Assembly: GCF_010994275.1 (NCBI RefSeq)
Contig: NZ_WMCD01000002.1
Span: 124,001-188,000, forward strand
Origin: Cyclobacterium jeungdonense
GTDB lineage: Bacteria; Bacteroidota; Bacteroidia; Cytophagales; Cyclobacteriaceae
Length of the DNA: 64,000 nucleotides
Direction of reading: 5' to 3'
The notes beneath the pieces are model-generated. The model was not told the DNA's origin and ran no database searches. It saw only the letters and a program-made list of their open reading frames with translations. The translations under genes were made by a program, and so were the position numbers. Each line of letters opens with the position of its first letter. The first letter of the stretch is position 1. Shown here in pieces: positions 10,300 to 18,950 of the stretch.

Positions 10300-10872
10300 T
10301 CAAGTCTCTGATTCCGCGATACGATCCAAAAATTCTTCATACCAGGCAACTCCGTATTTCCTGATCAGGGCATCTTTTAGAAATTGATAGATGGGTACGC
10401 CCAGGGTTTTTCCCAAACGGCAAGCCGGATCGCAAATATGCCACCTGTCGTAATTCAAGGCTTCGTAAGCGTCGTATCTGGTAACCCGTATGGGATACAG
10501 GTGGCAGCTAATGGGCTTCCTAAAACCGGTCTTACCTGCGTTAAAAGCTTGTTCAATGCCACATTTCAGGATTCCTCTTTCGTCCCGAATGGCATAGGCA
10601 CAGGCACCGTCTTTTTCTATGGTCGTCGTTCCTTTTTCGTTTTCCTGATCGATGACCCAGGTACCGTTTCTCTCGATTGATTTTCGTCCTTCATCTGTGA
10701 GAAACGGAGCAATGGAAGGGTATTCCTTTTCCAGAATTTCCGTCTCTTCGTCCGTTAGCGGTGCTCCGGCATCACCTTCTACGCAACAGGCACCTTTACA
10801 CGCCTCCAAATCGCAAACAAAAAAGTGATCTTTTATATCATCACTGATCACCGCATTTCCAACTAAAATCAT
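10300..10872 (-). CDS. DUF3109 family cysteine-rich protein
   Basis: A 190-residue protein matching the DUF3109 family widespread in Bacteroidota. A cysteine cluster near residues 22-32 ([11 protein letters not shown]) and later cysteines ([26 protein letters not shown]) resemble metal or Fe-S ligands, as in the related YkgJ-type CxxC proteins. No signal peptide or membrane segment, so it is cytoplasmic. Length is normal for the family. Biochemical function is unknown. It is a single gene, transcribed towards the promoter region of the giant surface-protein gene. Confidence 0.85.
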   Translation of the reverse strand: MILVGNAVISDDIKDHFFVCDLEACKGACCVEGDAGAPLTDEETEILEKEYPSIAPFLTDEGRKSIERNGTWVIDQENEKGTTTIEKDGACAYAIRDERGILKCGIEQAFNAGKTGFRKPISCHLYPIRVTRYDAYEALNYDRWHICDPACRLGKTLGVPIYQFLKDALIRKYGVAWYEEFLDRIAESET

Positions 10873-11014
10873 GTTATAGTCTTTTTTACAAAGGTACCGA
10901 ATTCAAGTAGGGAAAAAAACGAAAAATAAGTCTTACCATAATACCGCTTATCATCTTCCGAACCAATCCTCCCCGAAAAAGCAATTTGTGTTGAAATCTC
11001 AGGATGCAGTAACG

Positions 11015-11044
11015 CAAAAATGCCGCCCCCAAAGGAGGCGGCAT
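11015..11044 (-). terminator. rho-independent terminator, minus strand
   Basis: ATGCCGCC pairs with GGCGGCAT around a short loop, with one internal mismatch and two more C-G pairs. In the minus direction the stem is followed by TTTTTGCG. It lies ten bases past the stop codon of the small ORF at 11054-11299, so a minus-strand transcript probably ends here. Confidence 0.65.
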
Positions 11045-11053
11045 AACCCAGCA

Positions 11054-11299
11054 CTATGAAGAAAAGCTCGTTAAAGCCTTACACAGTATAAACTTAAGTA
11101 GCTCAAAAATGTTTGAAGTATTGTAGATTAAAAACCGTAAAGGGAAAGCATAAGTGTATGCAATCTTGGCAAACTTACCCGGATGCCTTGGGATTCTATT
11201 ATTAACAATGTACCGTCCTCGATAAGGATTTTCATTAAAAGGTAAACTTACTGCTCCATTAAGGTAGCATACAAGCTGGCATGGGCACGGTTTCTTCAT
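11054..11299 (-). CDS. small hypothetical protein ahead of a terminator (81 aa)
   Basis: An 81-codon ORF opening MKKPCPCQLVCYLNGAV; an in-frame upstream start at 11326 would add nine residues. I recognise no family. The main support is the strong minus-strand hairpin terminator directly after its stop, which shows that something on this strand is transcribed. The sequence could equally be a small non-coding RNA divergent from rnpB, whose promoter begins about 47 bases away. Composition is odd (four cysteines, no acidic cluster), so protein status is uncertain. Confidence 0.35.
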   Translation of the reverse strand: MKKPCPCQLVCYLNGAVSLPFNENPYRGRYIVNNRIPRHPGKFAKIAYTYAFPLRFLIYNTSNIFELLKFILCKALTSFSS

Positions 11300-11345
11300 T
11301 CTAGAAAGACTTCGGAAGTAAACCACTTAATAAAAGGCAGGACAG

Positions 11346-11378
11346 TTGGGATAAATGCCGTTATTTCAATTATTTTTG
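11346..11378 (+). promoter_or_regulatory. Bacteroidota-type promoter of rnpB
   Basis: TTG at 11346-11348 and TATTTTTG (fits TAnnTTTG) at 11371-11378, separated by 22 bases. This is the -33/-7 pattern of Bacteroidota housekeeping promoters. Transcription would begin at about 11382-11385, which agrees with the 5' end of the RNase P RNA deduced from its terminal helix. Confidence 0.65.
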
Positions 11379-11380
11379 CA

Positions 11381-11783
11381 AGGTGCAGGCTGGTTTGTCG
11401 CTGTTCCCTGCTGGTCAGGGAAGAGAGGAAAGTCCGGGCAACGCAGAGCGCCATACTTCCTAACGGGAAGGTACCTGACCAGAAATGGTTGGGTAACAGA
11501 CAGTGCCACAGAAAATATACCGTCTTGGTTCCGATTTTCGGTACCGGGATAAGGGTGAAATGGTGGGGTAAGAGCCCACCGGGTACCGGGTGATCGGTAC
11601 CGCTAGGCAAACCTTATGGGTTGAAAGACCAAATAGGCTCCGGTCCAAGGGCTGCTCGTCCAATCCCTGTTAAAGGGAAACCGGAGTGGGTAGGTCGTTT
11701 GATCTTTTCTGCGAAGAAAAGACGAGATAAATGACAAACGCTTTGAAAAAAGAACAGAACCCGGCTTACAGGCCTGCACATTT
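11381..11783 (+). ncRNA. rnpB: RNase P RNA (class A)
   Basis: The catalytic RNA of ribonuclease P, which removes 5' leaders from tRNA precursors. The hallmark GAGGAAAGTCCGGGC lies at 11424-11438, and the 3' conserved strand is 'acagaacccggcttacagg' at 11754-11772. The ends are set by the P1 helix: GTGCAGGC at 11383-11390 pairs exactly with GCCTGCAC at 11772-11779. The ~400-base length fits class A. ORFs called across it are artefacts. The ATG of the response regulator lies 24 bases downstream, so read-through from the rnpB promoter is possible. Confidence 0.96.
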
Positions 11784-11806
11784 ATAAAAACATAAAACCG
11801 CCGAAC

Positions 11807-12964
11807 ATGCCCAAAATATTAATTATCGATGATGAAAAAGTCATCCGGTCTACTCTAAAGGAAATCCTGGAGTACGAAGACTACGAAATCTTTGAAGCCC
11901 AAGATGGAGAAAAGGGGCTCGAGATGATACAAAACGATGAGTTTGACCTGGTGCTTTGCGATATTAAAATGCCAAAAATGGATGGAATTGAGGTTCTGAC
12001 CAAGGTAGGGGAATTGCAGAAACAACCTCAATTTATCATGATATCCGCTCACGGCACCATTGAAACGGCCGTGGAAGCCACCAAAAAAGGGGCTTTTGAC
12101 TTTATCCCAAAACCCCCGGATCTAAACAGGTTGTTACTAACGGTGCGGAATGCATTGGATAAAAAAAACCTGGTTCAGGAAACCACGGTTCTGAAGAAAA
12201 AACTCTCCAAAAAACTAGATATGGTCGGAGAGTCTGAAGCAATAAATCAGGTTAAAGAAACCATTGAAAAAGTCGCTCCGACAGATGCGCGGGTATTGAT
12301 TACCGGACCCAATGGCACTGGAAAAGAGCTGGTGGCTCACTGGATTCATCAAAAGAGCAATAGGGAAGCGGCTCCTTTCATTGCAGTAAATTGTGCCGCC
12401 ATTCCCTCCGAGCTAATAGAAAGTGAACTGTTTGGGCATGAAAAAGGCGCCTTCACTTCCGCAATGAAACTCCGGCATGGGAAATTTGAACAAGCCCATG
12501 GAGGCACCCTCTTTTTGGATGAAATTGGTGATATGAGTCTTTCTGCGCAAGCCAAGGTACTTCGGGCCTTGCAAGAGCATAAAGTGAGCAGGGTAGGTGG
12601 CGACAAGGACATTAAAGTAGACGTAAGGGTATTGGCAGCTACAAACAAAGATCTGAAAAAAGAAATTGCTGAAGGAAATTTCAGAGAAGATTTATACCAT
12701 CGGGTAAGCGTCATTCTGATTCCGGTTCCTCCATTAAAAGAAAGGGCTGAGGACATCCCACTACTGGTAGACAAATTTCTGGGAGAAATAGCAATAGAAT
12801 ATGGTACCGCTAAGAAAGAAATCGAAGCCGCTGCTATAAAGAAATTGCAGGAATTCCCATGGACTGGAAATATCCGGGAACTCCGTAACGTAATTGAAAG
12901 GCTCGTAATTCTGGGTGGAAAAAACATATCCACCGATGACATAAAAAAATATGCGAATTACTAA
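11807..12964 (+). CDS. sigma-54-type response regulator lacking a DNA-binding domain
   Basis: 385 residues. A receiver domain (1-120) has the acidic pair D8/D9, phospho-acceptor D52 (CDIKMP) and a KP motif near residue 103. A sigma-54-interacting AAA+ domain (about 140-375) has Walker A GPNGTGKE, GAFTSA (a GAFTGA variant), Walker B LFLDEIGD and an arginine finger region REDLYHR. Most NtrC relatives have ~450 residues ending in a Fis-type helix-turn-helix; this one stops at KKYANY with none. It should still contact sigma-54, but how it finds promoters is unclear. No histidine kinase is adjacent. It follows rnpB closely. Confidence 0.92.
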   Translation: MPKILIIDDEKVIRSTLKEILEYEDYEIFEAQDGEKGLEMIQNDEFDLVLCDIKMPKMDGIEVLTKVGELQKQPQFIMISAHGTIETAVEATKKGAFDFIPKPPDLNRLLLTVRNALDKKNLVQETTVLKKKLSKKLDMVGESEAINQVKETIEKVAPTDARVLITGPNGTGKELVAHWIHQKSNREAAPFIAVNCAAIPSELIESELFGHEKGAFTSAMKLRHGKFEQAHGGTLFLDEIGDMSLSAQAKVLRALQEHKVSRVGGDKDIKVDVRVLAATNKDLKKEIAEGNFREDLYHRVSVILIPVPPLKERAEDIPLLVDKFLGEIAIEYGTAKKEIEAAAIKKLQEFPWTGNIRELRNVIERLVILGGKNISTDDIKKYANY

Positions 12965-12983
12965 TTAATCCGGGGACTGTGAG

Positions 12984-13100
12984 TTAACCTCTTGCCTCCA
13001 CATCTACTGTTCGGGCATATGCCGGACACGGCTTACTGGAAGCACAGGAAGACATCGCCAAAACCACTCCTACCACTAAAATAATCAATGCTGTTTTCAT
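12984..13100 (-). CDS. very small lipoprotein (38 aa)
   Basis: A 38-codon ORF starting MKTALIILVVGVVLAMSSCA. It has a lysine, a hydrophobic stretch and a lipobox (MSSC), so it is a lipoprotein with only about 20 mature residues, ending EARG. It sits in the otherwise empty gap between the response regulator and the LuxE-like gene. Such tiny entericidin-like lipoproteins are common and often missed in annotation. Its function is unknown. Confidence 0.6.
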   Translation of the reverse strand: MKTALIILVVGVVLAMSSCASSKPCPAYARTVDVEARG

Positions 13101-13152
13101 TTTCCAAGCTAGTTAATGGCCAAATATGTATAATAAGTCCTTAAATACAAAA

Positions 13153-14145
13153 TTAATTGATCAATAAATTACAGCCCCTGACTTCGCTGTTATCCATTCT
13201 TCCCAAAACGGTGAAGCTTCCATCCTCATTTTTTCTTCCCAAATCCTGTGTTTCCAAAAAGGCACAAGAATGAAAGTTTGCCAGGTCAATGACATTGATA
13301 GCTCCGGAATTGCCCTTCACCCAATGAAAAGGGTCGTAGGTATCGCGGATTAAAATCCGCATTGTGAATGACTCCCGAAAAATTCCATCACTAGGAGCGT
13401 AGGCTTGGGATAGCAATTCGGTCATTCCGTATTCAGAATGAATTTGACTGAGACCAAAAGCTTTTTTAAGTTTTTCATGAACTTCTTCACGAATCATCTC
13501 TTTTCTGCGCCCCTTCATTCCCCCTGTTTCCATCACAATCAAGTTTTCGAAATCGCTAAAGGTAAACTTCTCTGCCAAATCCAACAAGGCAAAAGTTACT
13601 CCGAGTAGGAGTGTCTTTTTGGAACTTGCCTTAAGTTGAATTAATTTATCATGAAGATCCTCCTGCTGATACAAATAAAATCCCGAATGTTCGGAGCCGC
13701 TTTCTTGGATGAAATAGGACGCCATATCTACCAATGAACTACCTTCCCTTTCCAAATACGAAGGTAAAAGGGCCAATACATGAAAATTCCGAATGGAACC
13801 ATACACCGATTCAAAAATCCGGAGGCTGTGTTTAAGGTAAAACTCCCTTGACCATATAAAATGACGACTCGTTTGCATGCCTGTAGTACCACTGCTGCTA
13901 TACCAATAGTGATAATTGTTTTCTGGTTGGGAAATCACCTTTTCGGTTTTAAAAAAGGAAATCGGTAGAAAGGGAATTTGCTCAAGGCTCGTTACTTCCG
14001 CGCTGCGAACACCCCTGGCCTGAAGGTAACGCTGGTATACCGGATTGTTATGCGACTGAAAATGAAACAATTCAAGCGCTAGTGCGTCAAAATCATCGAT
14101 TTTTGCCGAAATAATTTTTTCGCTAAAACTTTTGAAATAATTCAT
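13153..14145 (-). CDS. LuxE-like acyl-protein synthetase family protein
   Basis: 330 residues matching the LuxE/acyl-protein synthetase branch of the adenylate-forming superfamily. Visible motifs are the AMP-binding P-loop SSSGTTG (about residue 85), ETGGMKGRRKE (about 205), SEYGMTELLSQAY (about 240) and a C-terminal GRMDNSEVRGCN. It would activate a carboxylic acid as acyl-AMP for transfer; the substrate is unknown. Stand-alone copies occur in many Bacteroidota and are not linked to bioluminescence. It is divergent from the lipoprotein gene at 14222. Confidence 0.8.
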   Translation of the reverse strand: MNYFKSFSEKIISAKIDDFDALALELFHFQSHNNPVYQRYLQARGVRSAEVTSLEQIPFLPISFFKTEKVISQPENNYHYWYSSSGTTGMQTSRHFIWSREFYLKHSLRIFESVYGSIRNFHVLALLPSYLEREGSSLVDMASYFIQESGSEHSGFYLYQQEDLHDKLIQLKASSKKTLLLGVTFALLDLAEKFTFSDFENLIVMETGGMKGRRKEMIREEVHEKLKKAFGLSQIHSEYGMTELLSQAYAPSDGIFRESFTMRILIRDTYDPFHWVKGNSGAINVIDLANFHSCAFLETQDLGRKNEDGSFTVLGRMDNSEVRGCNLLIN

Positions 14146-14221
14146 CGTTATTTTATGGTAAAACCCAAAATTTAGTCATTTTTACACCGAGCACCCGGAA
14201 ATGTAAATTTAAGGATTACCC

Positions 14222-14893
14222 ATGAAGTTAAAAAACTACTCTCTCTTCGTTATTCCAATCCTCTTTACTTGGAGTGGTTGCATTTCTCCACCGGAAAATT
14301 TCCCTACAGTACCTGAGATCGAATTCAAAAATATGGAATTTGTTCAAACCACAAGTGCTGACTCTTTAATCCTAACCATCTCCTTTAGAGATTCAGAGGG
14401 TGATTTAGGGCTGAATGCCCGGGATATTTTCCCTCCATTCAATGAATTAAATTATCTGACGGATAATAATGGGAATTACATTACCTATAGTAACAGACCT
14501 GAAGAAGCTCCTGATTTCAACAACCGGGACTGGGTAATTTTCCCCCTTATTAACAATGTGGAAATACCTGACACCCTTTGGGTTGCAGAAAACCCAGATC
14601 ATTATAACATTTTTGTGGATTTTTTTATAAAGAGAGGTGGAACCTACACTGAATTTGACTGGTCGGATCCTCCTTATTTCACCACCTTTGATGGGAGGTT
14701 TCCCCGCATGTTGGAAGAAGAAAGATCCCGTTCCATAGAAGGCCAGATTCGATATTCCATGTTATCTCTGGGATGGAATAGTATTTTCCGTACCGATACG
14801 GTCCGTCTTGAAGTCCAAATTCAGGACAGGTCATTGAATAGAAGTAATGTCGTTACCAGTCCCGACTTTACCCTTTCCCAGATAGAAAGGTAA
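14222..14893 (+). CDS. hypothetical lipoprotein
   Basis: 223 residues with a lipoprotein signal (LFTWSGC, lipid-modified Cys near residue 20). The mature part is soluble and beta-rich (SLILTISFRDSEGDLGL, VRLEVQIQDRS), suggesting one immunoglobulin-like fold. I recognise no named family. It is monocistronic, and its stop is 17 bases from the convergent end of the E1 gene. Exposure at the outer membrane is inferred from the signal. Confidence 0.7.
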   Translation: MKLKNYSLFVIPILFTWSGCISPPENFPTVPEIEFKNMEFVQTTSADSLILTISFRDSEGDLGLNARDIFPPFNELNYLTDNNGNYITYSNRPEEAPDFNNRDWVIFPLINNVEIPDTLWVAENPDHYNIFVDFFIKRGGTYTEFDWSDPPYFTTFDGRFPRMLEEERSRSIEGQIRYSMLSLGWNSIFRTDTVRLEVQIQDRSLNRSNVVTSPDFTLSQIER

Positions 14894-14912
14894 GCAAGCT
14901 ATTTTAAGTTTG

Positions 14913-17336
14913 TCAGTAGATAGGGGGAAATCGCTTAGGCTCCGCCTCGTGCATTAAATGGTACACCTTTTCAATCACGTCATCGGCACTGGGTTTGGAA
15001 AAATAATCCCCATCAGAAGAATACGCAGGACGATGCTCTTTAGCAGTAAGCGTGACCGGCTTGGAATCCAGATAGTAATAGGCATTTTGTCCTTCTACCA
15101 CCTGCTGCATCATAAAAGCTGAAGCTCCTCCCGGCACATCCTCATCCGCAAAAATTACCCGATTGGTTTTTCGGATGGATTTGGAAATAACCTGATCCAC
15201 ATCAAAAGGAACCAGGGTCTGCACATCAATAACTTCAACCGAAATTCCAATTTCTTCTAGTTGTTTGGACGCATTCATTACTATCCTACACATGGCACCA
15301 TACGTTACTATCGTAACGTCGTCCCCTTCCCTTAAAACTTCAGGTTTGCCAAGAGCGACCTTGAATTCACCAATATTTGCCGGCATTTTTTCCTTCAGCC
15401 GGTACCCACTCAGTACTTCAATCATTAAGGCCGGTTCATCCGCTTCTAACAGCGTATTGTACATTCCCGCCGCTTGGGTCATGTTTCTGGGCACACAAAT
15501 CAATATACCTCGAAGGCTATTTAAAATCATCCCTATGGGAGAACCGGAATGCCAAACTCCTTCCAAGCGATGTCCCCTGGTACGAACGATCAGCGGGGCT
15601 TTCTGCCCCCCTTTGGTTCGGTAATGCAGGCAGGCCAAATCATCTGACAAGGTCATCAGTGCATAGATCAGGTAATCCAGGTATTGAATCTCCGTAATAG
15701 GCCTGAGTCCTCTCAAGGCCGATCCGATTCCCTGACCGATAATGCTTACCTCCCTGATTCCAGTATCGGTCACACGCAGGTCCCCATGCTTCGCCTGGAG
15801 TCCCGCAAAGGCCTGATTCACATCACCAATCAAACCTACATCCTCCCCGATGGCAAAAACCCTTGGATCTCTACTGAGCATTTTATCAAAACATGCTTTC
15901 AGGATCTCCCTTCCATCTACCAGAGCAGCCTGCTCATCGTAGATAGCTGGTTCAGAGGCTATGGATCGGGCATTTTCCGCAGACTCGCTGTATTGATGAC
16001 TGGAATACCGTTCCAGGTTTAGCTGTTGTTGCTTTTTGTACCAGTCTTGAAGTTCTGCTTTCAATTCCTGAGGCTCATTTCTTGCCAACAACAAGGACTT
16101 TCTTACCGTGCCAATCACATCCATACGAACGGGATTAAGGGTTTGAGTCAATTCATCGGCCAATTGAAGTAATTCCTCCTGGTTATTACAGTGATTGGCG
16201 AGCTCTCTTATCAGGTGAACCGCCTCATTCAATTCTTTTTTAATGCTGCCGGTAAACGCTTTCCAGGCTCGATCCTTATTTTCCTTCACCAACTGCCGGG
16301 CATCCTCCTCTATCCTGTCCAGCTCTTTCGCAGTGGCAATATTGTTGGCCAGAATATATTCTTTGAATTTTACCACACAGTCAAAAGCTGCCTCCCAAGC
16401 CAACCTTTCCTTGCTTTTATACCGCTCGTGGGAACCAGAGGTTGAATGCCCCTGGGGTTGTGTCATTTCTACAACATGCACGAGCACGGGAATGTGCTCC
16501 TCCCTGGCCAACTTAGCAGCTTTGCCATAGGTCCGGACTAACTCCTCGTAATCCCAGCCTTTAACGACAAAAATTTCGTATCCTTTTTCCTTTTGGTTTC
16601 TCTTAAATCCGGACAATGCTTTCGAGATGCTGGCTTTGGTAACCTGCAATTCATTCGTTACCGATATTCCATAGTCATCATCCCATACCGAGATTACCAT
16701 CGGCACCTGCAGAACGCCACCCGCATTAAACGTTTCGAAAAACATGCCTTCAGCTGTAGAAGCATTACCGATCGTTCCCCAGGCCACTTCCCTTCCTTTA
16801 TTGGAAAAAGTGGTCATATCATGAAGTTTCGGATTCTCCTTGTATAATTTGGAAGCATAGGCCAAACCAAGCAGTTTGGGCATTTGGGCTGCGGTAGGAG
16901 AAATGTCGGCCGTGGAATTTTTGGTTATCATTAAATTTTTCCAGGTACCATCCTCATTCAGAGACCGCGTAGCAAAATGACCATTCATCAGCCTGCCTCC
17001 ACTGGCGGGTTCCGCCTGAATTTCTGTGTGAGCATAGAGCTGCGCAAAATATTCCTGCAGCCCCAACCCCTCCATGGCAAACATGATGGTTTGATCCCGA
17101 TAATACCCTGATCTGAAATCGCCAGGCGCAAAATACCTTGCCATGGCTACCTGTGCCAATTCTTTTCCGTCTCCGTAAATGCCAAACTTGGCTTTACCCA
17201 TGAAAACCTCTTTTCTCACTGTCAAGGACGCATGCCTGCTGATCATCACTATTTTATAATCTGCAAGGATGCGCTGCTTGTCCAAAGTTGCTGTTTTTTC
17301 TTCAGTCAATGTGGATAGGGTTTCCATATTCATCAA
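14913..17336 (-). CDS. 2-oxoacid dehydrogenase E1, alpha-beta fusion
   Basis: 807 residues joining both subunits of a thiamine-diphosphate-dependent E1, probably the branched-chain 2-oxoacid type. The alpha part (about 40-400) carries GYYRDQT, a TPP motif in the variant form GNASTAEGMFFETFN, and GHSTSGSHERY (phosphorylation-loop region). The beta part (about 475-807) carries AIGEDVGLIGDV, TDTGIREVSIIGQGIGSAL and the C-terminal transketolase domain. It would decarboxylate a 2-oxoacid and pass the acyl group to a lipoyl E2. Such fusions are usual in Bacteroidota. No E2 or E3 gene is adjacent. The start at 17336 is the first ATG; residue 2 is also Met. Confidence 0.9.
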   Translation of the reverse strand: MMNMETLSTLTEEKTATLDKQRILADYKIVMISRHASLTVRKEVFMGKAKFGIYGDGKELAQVAMARYFAPGDFRSGYYRDQTIMFAMEGLGLQEYFAQLYAHTEIQAEPASGGRLMNGHFATRSLNEDGTWKNLMITKNSTADISPTAAQMPKLLGLAYASKLYKENPKLHDMTTFSNKGREVAWGTIGNASTAEGMFFETFNAGGVLQVPMVISVWDDDYGISVTNELQVTKASISKALSGFKRNQKEKGYEIFVVKGWDYEELVRTYGKAAKLAREEHIPVLVHVVEMTQPQGHSTSGSHERYKSKERLAWEAAFDCVVKFKEYILANNIATAKELDRIEEDARQLVKENKDRAWKAFTGSIKKELNEAVHLIRELANHCNNQEELLQLADELTQTLNPVRMDVIGTVRKSLLLARNEPQELKAELQDWYKKQQQLNLERYSSHQYSESAENARSIASEPAIYDEQAALVDGREILKACFDKMLSRDPRVFAIGEDVGLIGDVNQAFAGLQAKHGDLRVTDTGIREVSIIGQGIGSALRGLRPITEIQYLDYLIYALMTLSDDLACLHYRTKGGQKAPLIVRTRGHRLEGVWHSGSPIGMILNSLRGILICVPRNMTQAAGMYNTLLEADEPALMIEVLSGYRLKEKMPANIGEFKVALGKPEVLREGDDVTIVTYGAMCRIVMNASKQLEEIGISVEVIDVQTLVPFDVDQVISKSIRKTNRVIFADEDVPGGASAFMMQQVVEGQNAYYYLDSKPVTLTAKEHRPAYSSDGDYFSKPSADDVIEKVYHLMHEAEPKRFPPIY

Positions 17337-17657
17337 TCAAACTGTTTTCGGTACAAGGGTATGCCATCAATTCCAAAAATACACAAATTTTAGAGTTATC
17401 CCAATCTATAAGGGGATATTAAATCGAATAAAAAAAATTAAATTTTGTTTATATTCAAAATTATTTGTTTTTTAAAATAATATTCTGAATGCTAATTAAA
17501 AATTGCCTGGATCTCACGTTGTCGTATGCAAATATTATTTTCACCCTCCCGGGTATAAAAAAACCGGATACATCCAAAATAAACCCGATTATCCCTCCTT
17601 TTCAAAGTTTACCTGTAAATTTTTTGTTTGTTTTTACACAGGGGCAAATCAGCTGGT

Positions 17658-17665
17658 TATATTTG
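17658..17665 (+). promoter_or_regulatory. -7 element for ald
   Basis: TATATTTG matches the Bacteroidota -7 consensus TAnnTTTG and lies 29 bases before the ald start codon. No TTG sits at the usual 17-23-base distance upstream (the nearest is 27 bases away), so this is a partial match. Confidence 0.45.
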
Positions 17666-17694
17666 TTACAGACTTTAACCTAACATCTTCGATT

Positions 17695-18816
17695 ATGCGT
17701 GTAGCTGTTCCCAAAGAAATAAAAAACAATGAAAACAGGGTGGCCCTTACCCCGGCAGGAGCCAAAGAATTTGTAAAAAAAGGCCACTCTGTTTTTGTCC
17801 AGCAGGCTGCCGGTGAGGGCAGCGGGTTTAGCGATGAAACCTACCAGTCAGCGGGCGCAGAAATTTTACCCAGCATCGAATCCATTTACGAAACGGGTGA
17901 AATGATTCTTAAAGTCAAAGAACCAGTAGGCCAGGAATACCAACTGATCAAGGAAGACCAATTGCTGTTTACTTATTTTCATTTTGCTTCCAATGAGCCC
18001 CTGACCCAGGCCATGGTTCGTAGCAAAGCAATTTGCATGGCTTATGAAACCGTGGAAAGACCAGATAAAAGCCTTCCCCTTCTGGTACCCATGTCTGAGG
18101 TTGCCGGTAGAATGGCGGTTCAGAAGGGCGCCAATTATCTTGAAAAACCCTTAGGAGGACGGGGAATCCTTCTGGGTGGGGTACCGGGTACCCTGCCTGC
18201 CAAAGTCCTGATCCTGGGGGGAGGGATCGTTGGTACACAAGCTGCCTGGATGGCGGCAGGTTTAGGCGCAGATGTTATCATTATGGATGTCTCCCTTCCC
18301 AGAATGCGCTACCTCTCGGATGTCATGCCGAAAAATGTCAAAACGATGATGTCCAATGAATACAATATCCGAAACCTGATCCCGTCAACCGATCTGATTA
18401 TCGGATCTGTTTTAATTCCGGGCGCAAAAGCCCCGCACCTTATCACCCGGGACATGTTGCAATACATGCTTCCCGGTACGGTGTTAGTTGACGTAGCAGT
18501 AGACCAGGGAGGGTGCATCGAAACCTGCCAACCTACCACTCATGAAAACCCTACCTATACCATTGATGGGGTCCTCCACTATTGCGTTGCAAACATGCCG
18601 GGGGCAGTTCCCTATACTTCCACGCTTGCCTTGACCAACGCCACCCTACCTTATGCACTCGAACTGGCGGATAACGGATGGGAGAATTCCTGCATACGCT
18701 TCCCTGAACTCAAATCCGGCCTCAATATCATTAAAGGAGATGTGGTATATCAGGCAGTTGCCGAAACCTTTGACCTACCTTATGTACCGGTAAGCTATTA
18801 CATCAACCACCATTAA
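17695..18816 (+). CDS. ald: alanine dehydrogenase
   Basis: 373 residues from the ATG at 17695, opening MRVAVPKEIKNNENRVALTP, the standard N-terminus; in-frame sequence further upstream is AT-rich leader. It catalyses reversible NAD-dependent oxidative deamination of L-alanine to pyruvate and ammonia. The Rossmann motif is GGGIVGTQ (about residue 175), with the family signature VPMSEVAGRMAVQ before it and MPGAVPYTSTLALTNATLPY near the C-terminus. Length equals the family norm (~370). Monocistronic, with its own -7 element. Confidence 0.96.
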   Translation: MRVAVPKEIKNNENRVALTPAGAKEFVKKGHSVFVQQAAGEGSGFSDETYQSAGAEILPSIESIYETGEMILKVKEPVGQEYQLIKEDQLLFTYFHFASNEPLTQAMVRSKAICMAYETVERPDKSLPLLVPMSEVAGRMAVQKGANYLEKPLGGRGILLGGVPGTLPAKVLILGGGIVGTQAAWMAAGLGADVIIMDVSLPRMRYLSDVMPKNVKTMMSNEYNIRNLIPSTDLIIGSVLIPGAKAPHLITRDMLQYMLPGTVLVDVAVDQGGCIETCQPTTHENPTYTIDGVLHYCVANMPGAVPYTSTLALTNATLPYALELADNGWENSCIRFPELKSGLNIIKGDVVYQAVAETFDLPYVPVSYYINHH

Positions 18817-18858
18817 TTCAAAAGTCATGCAGGCTTAGTTCCGATAATATCCCGTTCC

Positions 18859-18886
18859 AGCAAACCTGATTTTTATCAGGCTTGCT
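18859..18886 (+). terminator. hairpin after ald
   Basis: AGCAA-A-CCTGAT and ATCAGG-C-TTGCT form an 11-bp stem with one mismatch around a TTTT loop, 40 bases after the ald stop. No U-run follows directly, so it may be a transcript-stabilising hairpin rather than an intrinsic terminator. Confidence 0.4.
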
Positions 18887-18950
18887 ACTACCGTCCGTCA
18901 TGTTTTTTTGAGGCAGGGGGCCCGTTATTTGTTTAGTGAAATAAGCAAGT

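Noticed and set aside
10104..10349. 81-codon minus-strand ORF upstream of the giant gene
   Set aside because: It overlaps the DUF3109 gene by ~50 bases, and its second half is AT-driven low complexity without family features.
11296..11663. Several ORFs on both strands across the RNase P RNA
   Set aside because: They lie inside a clearly recognisable structural RNA with its own promoter and terminal helix.
12349..12942. 197-codon minus-strand ORF inside the response regulator
   Set aside because: It is exactly antisense to the AAA+ domain; the Ser/Phe-rich composition is typical of antisense frames.
17503..17694. N-terminal extension of alanine dehydrogenase
   Set aside because: The family N-terminus starts exactly at the ATG at 17695, and a -7 promoter element lies within the extension.
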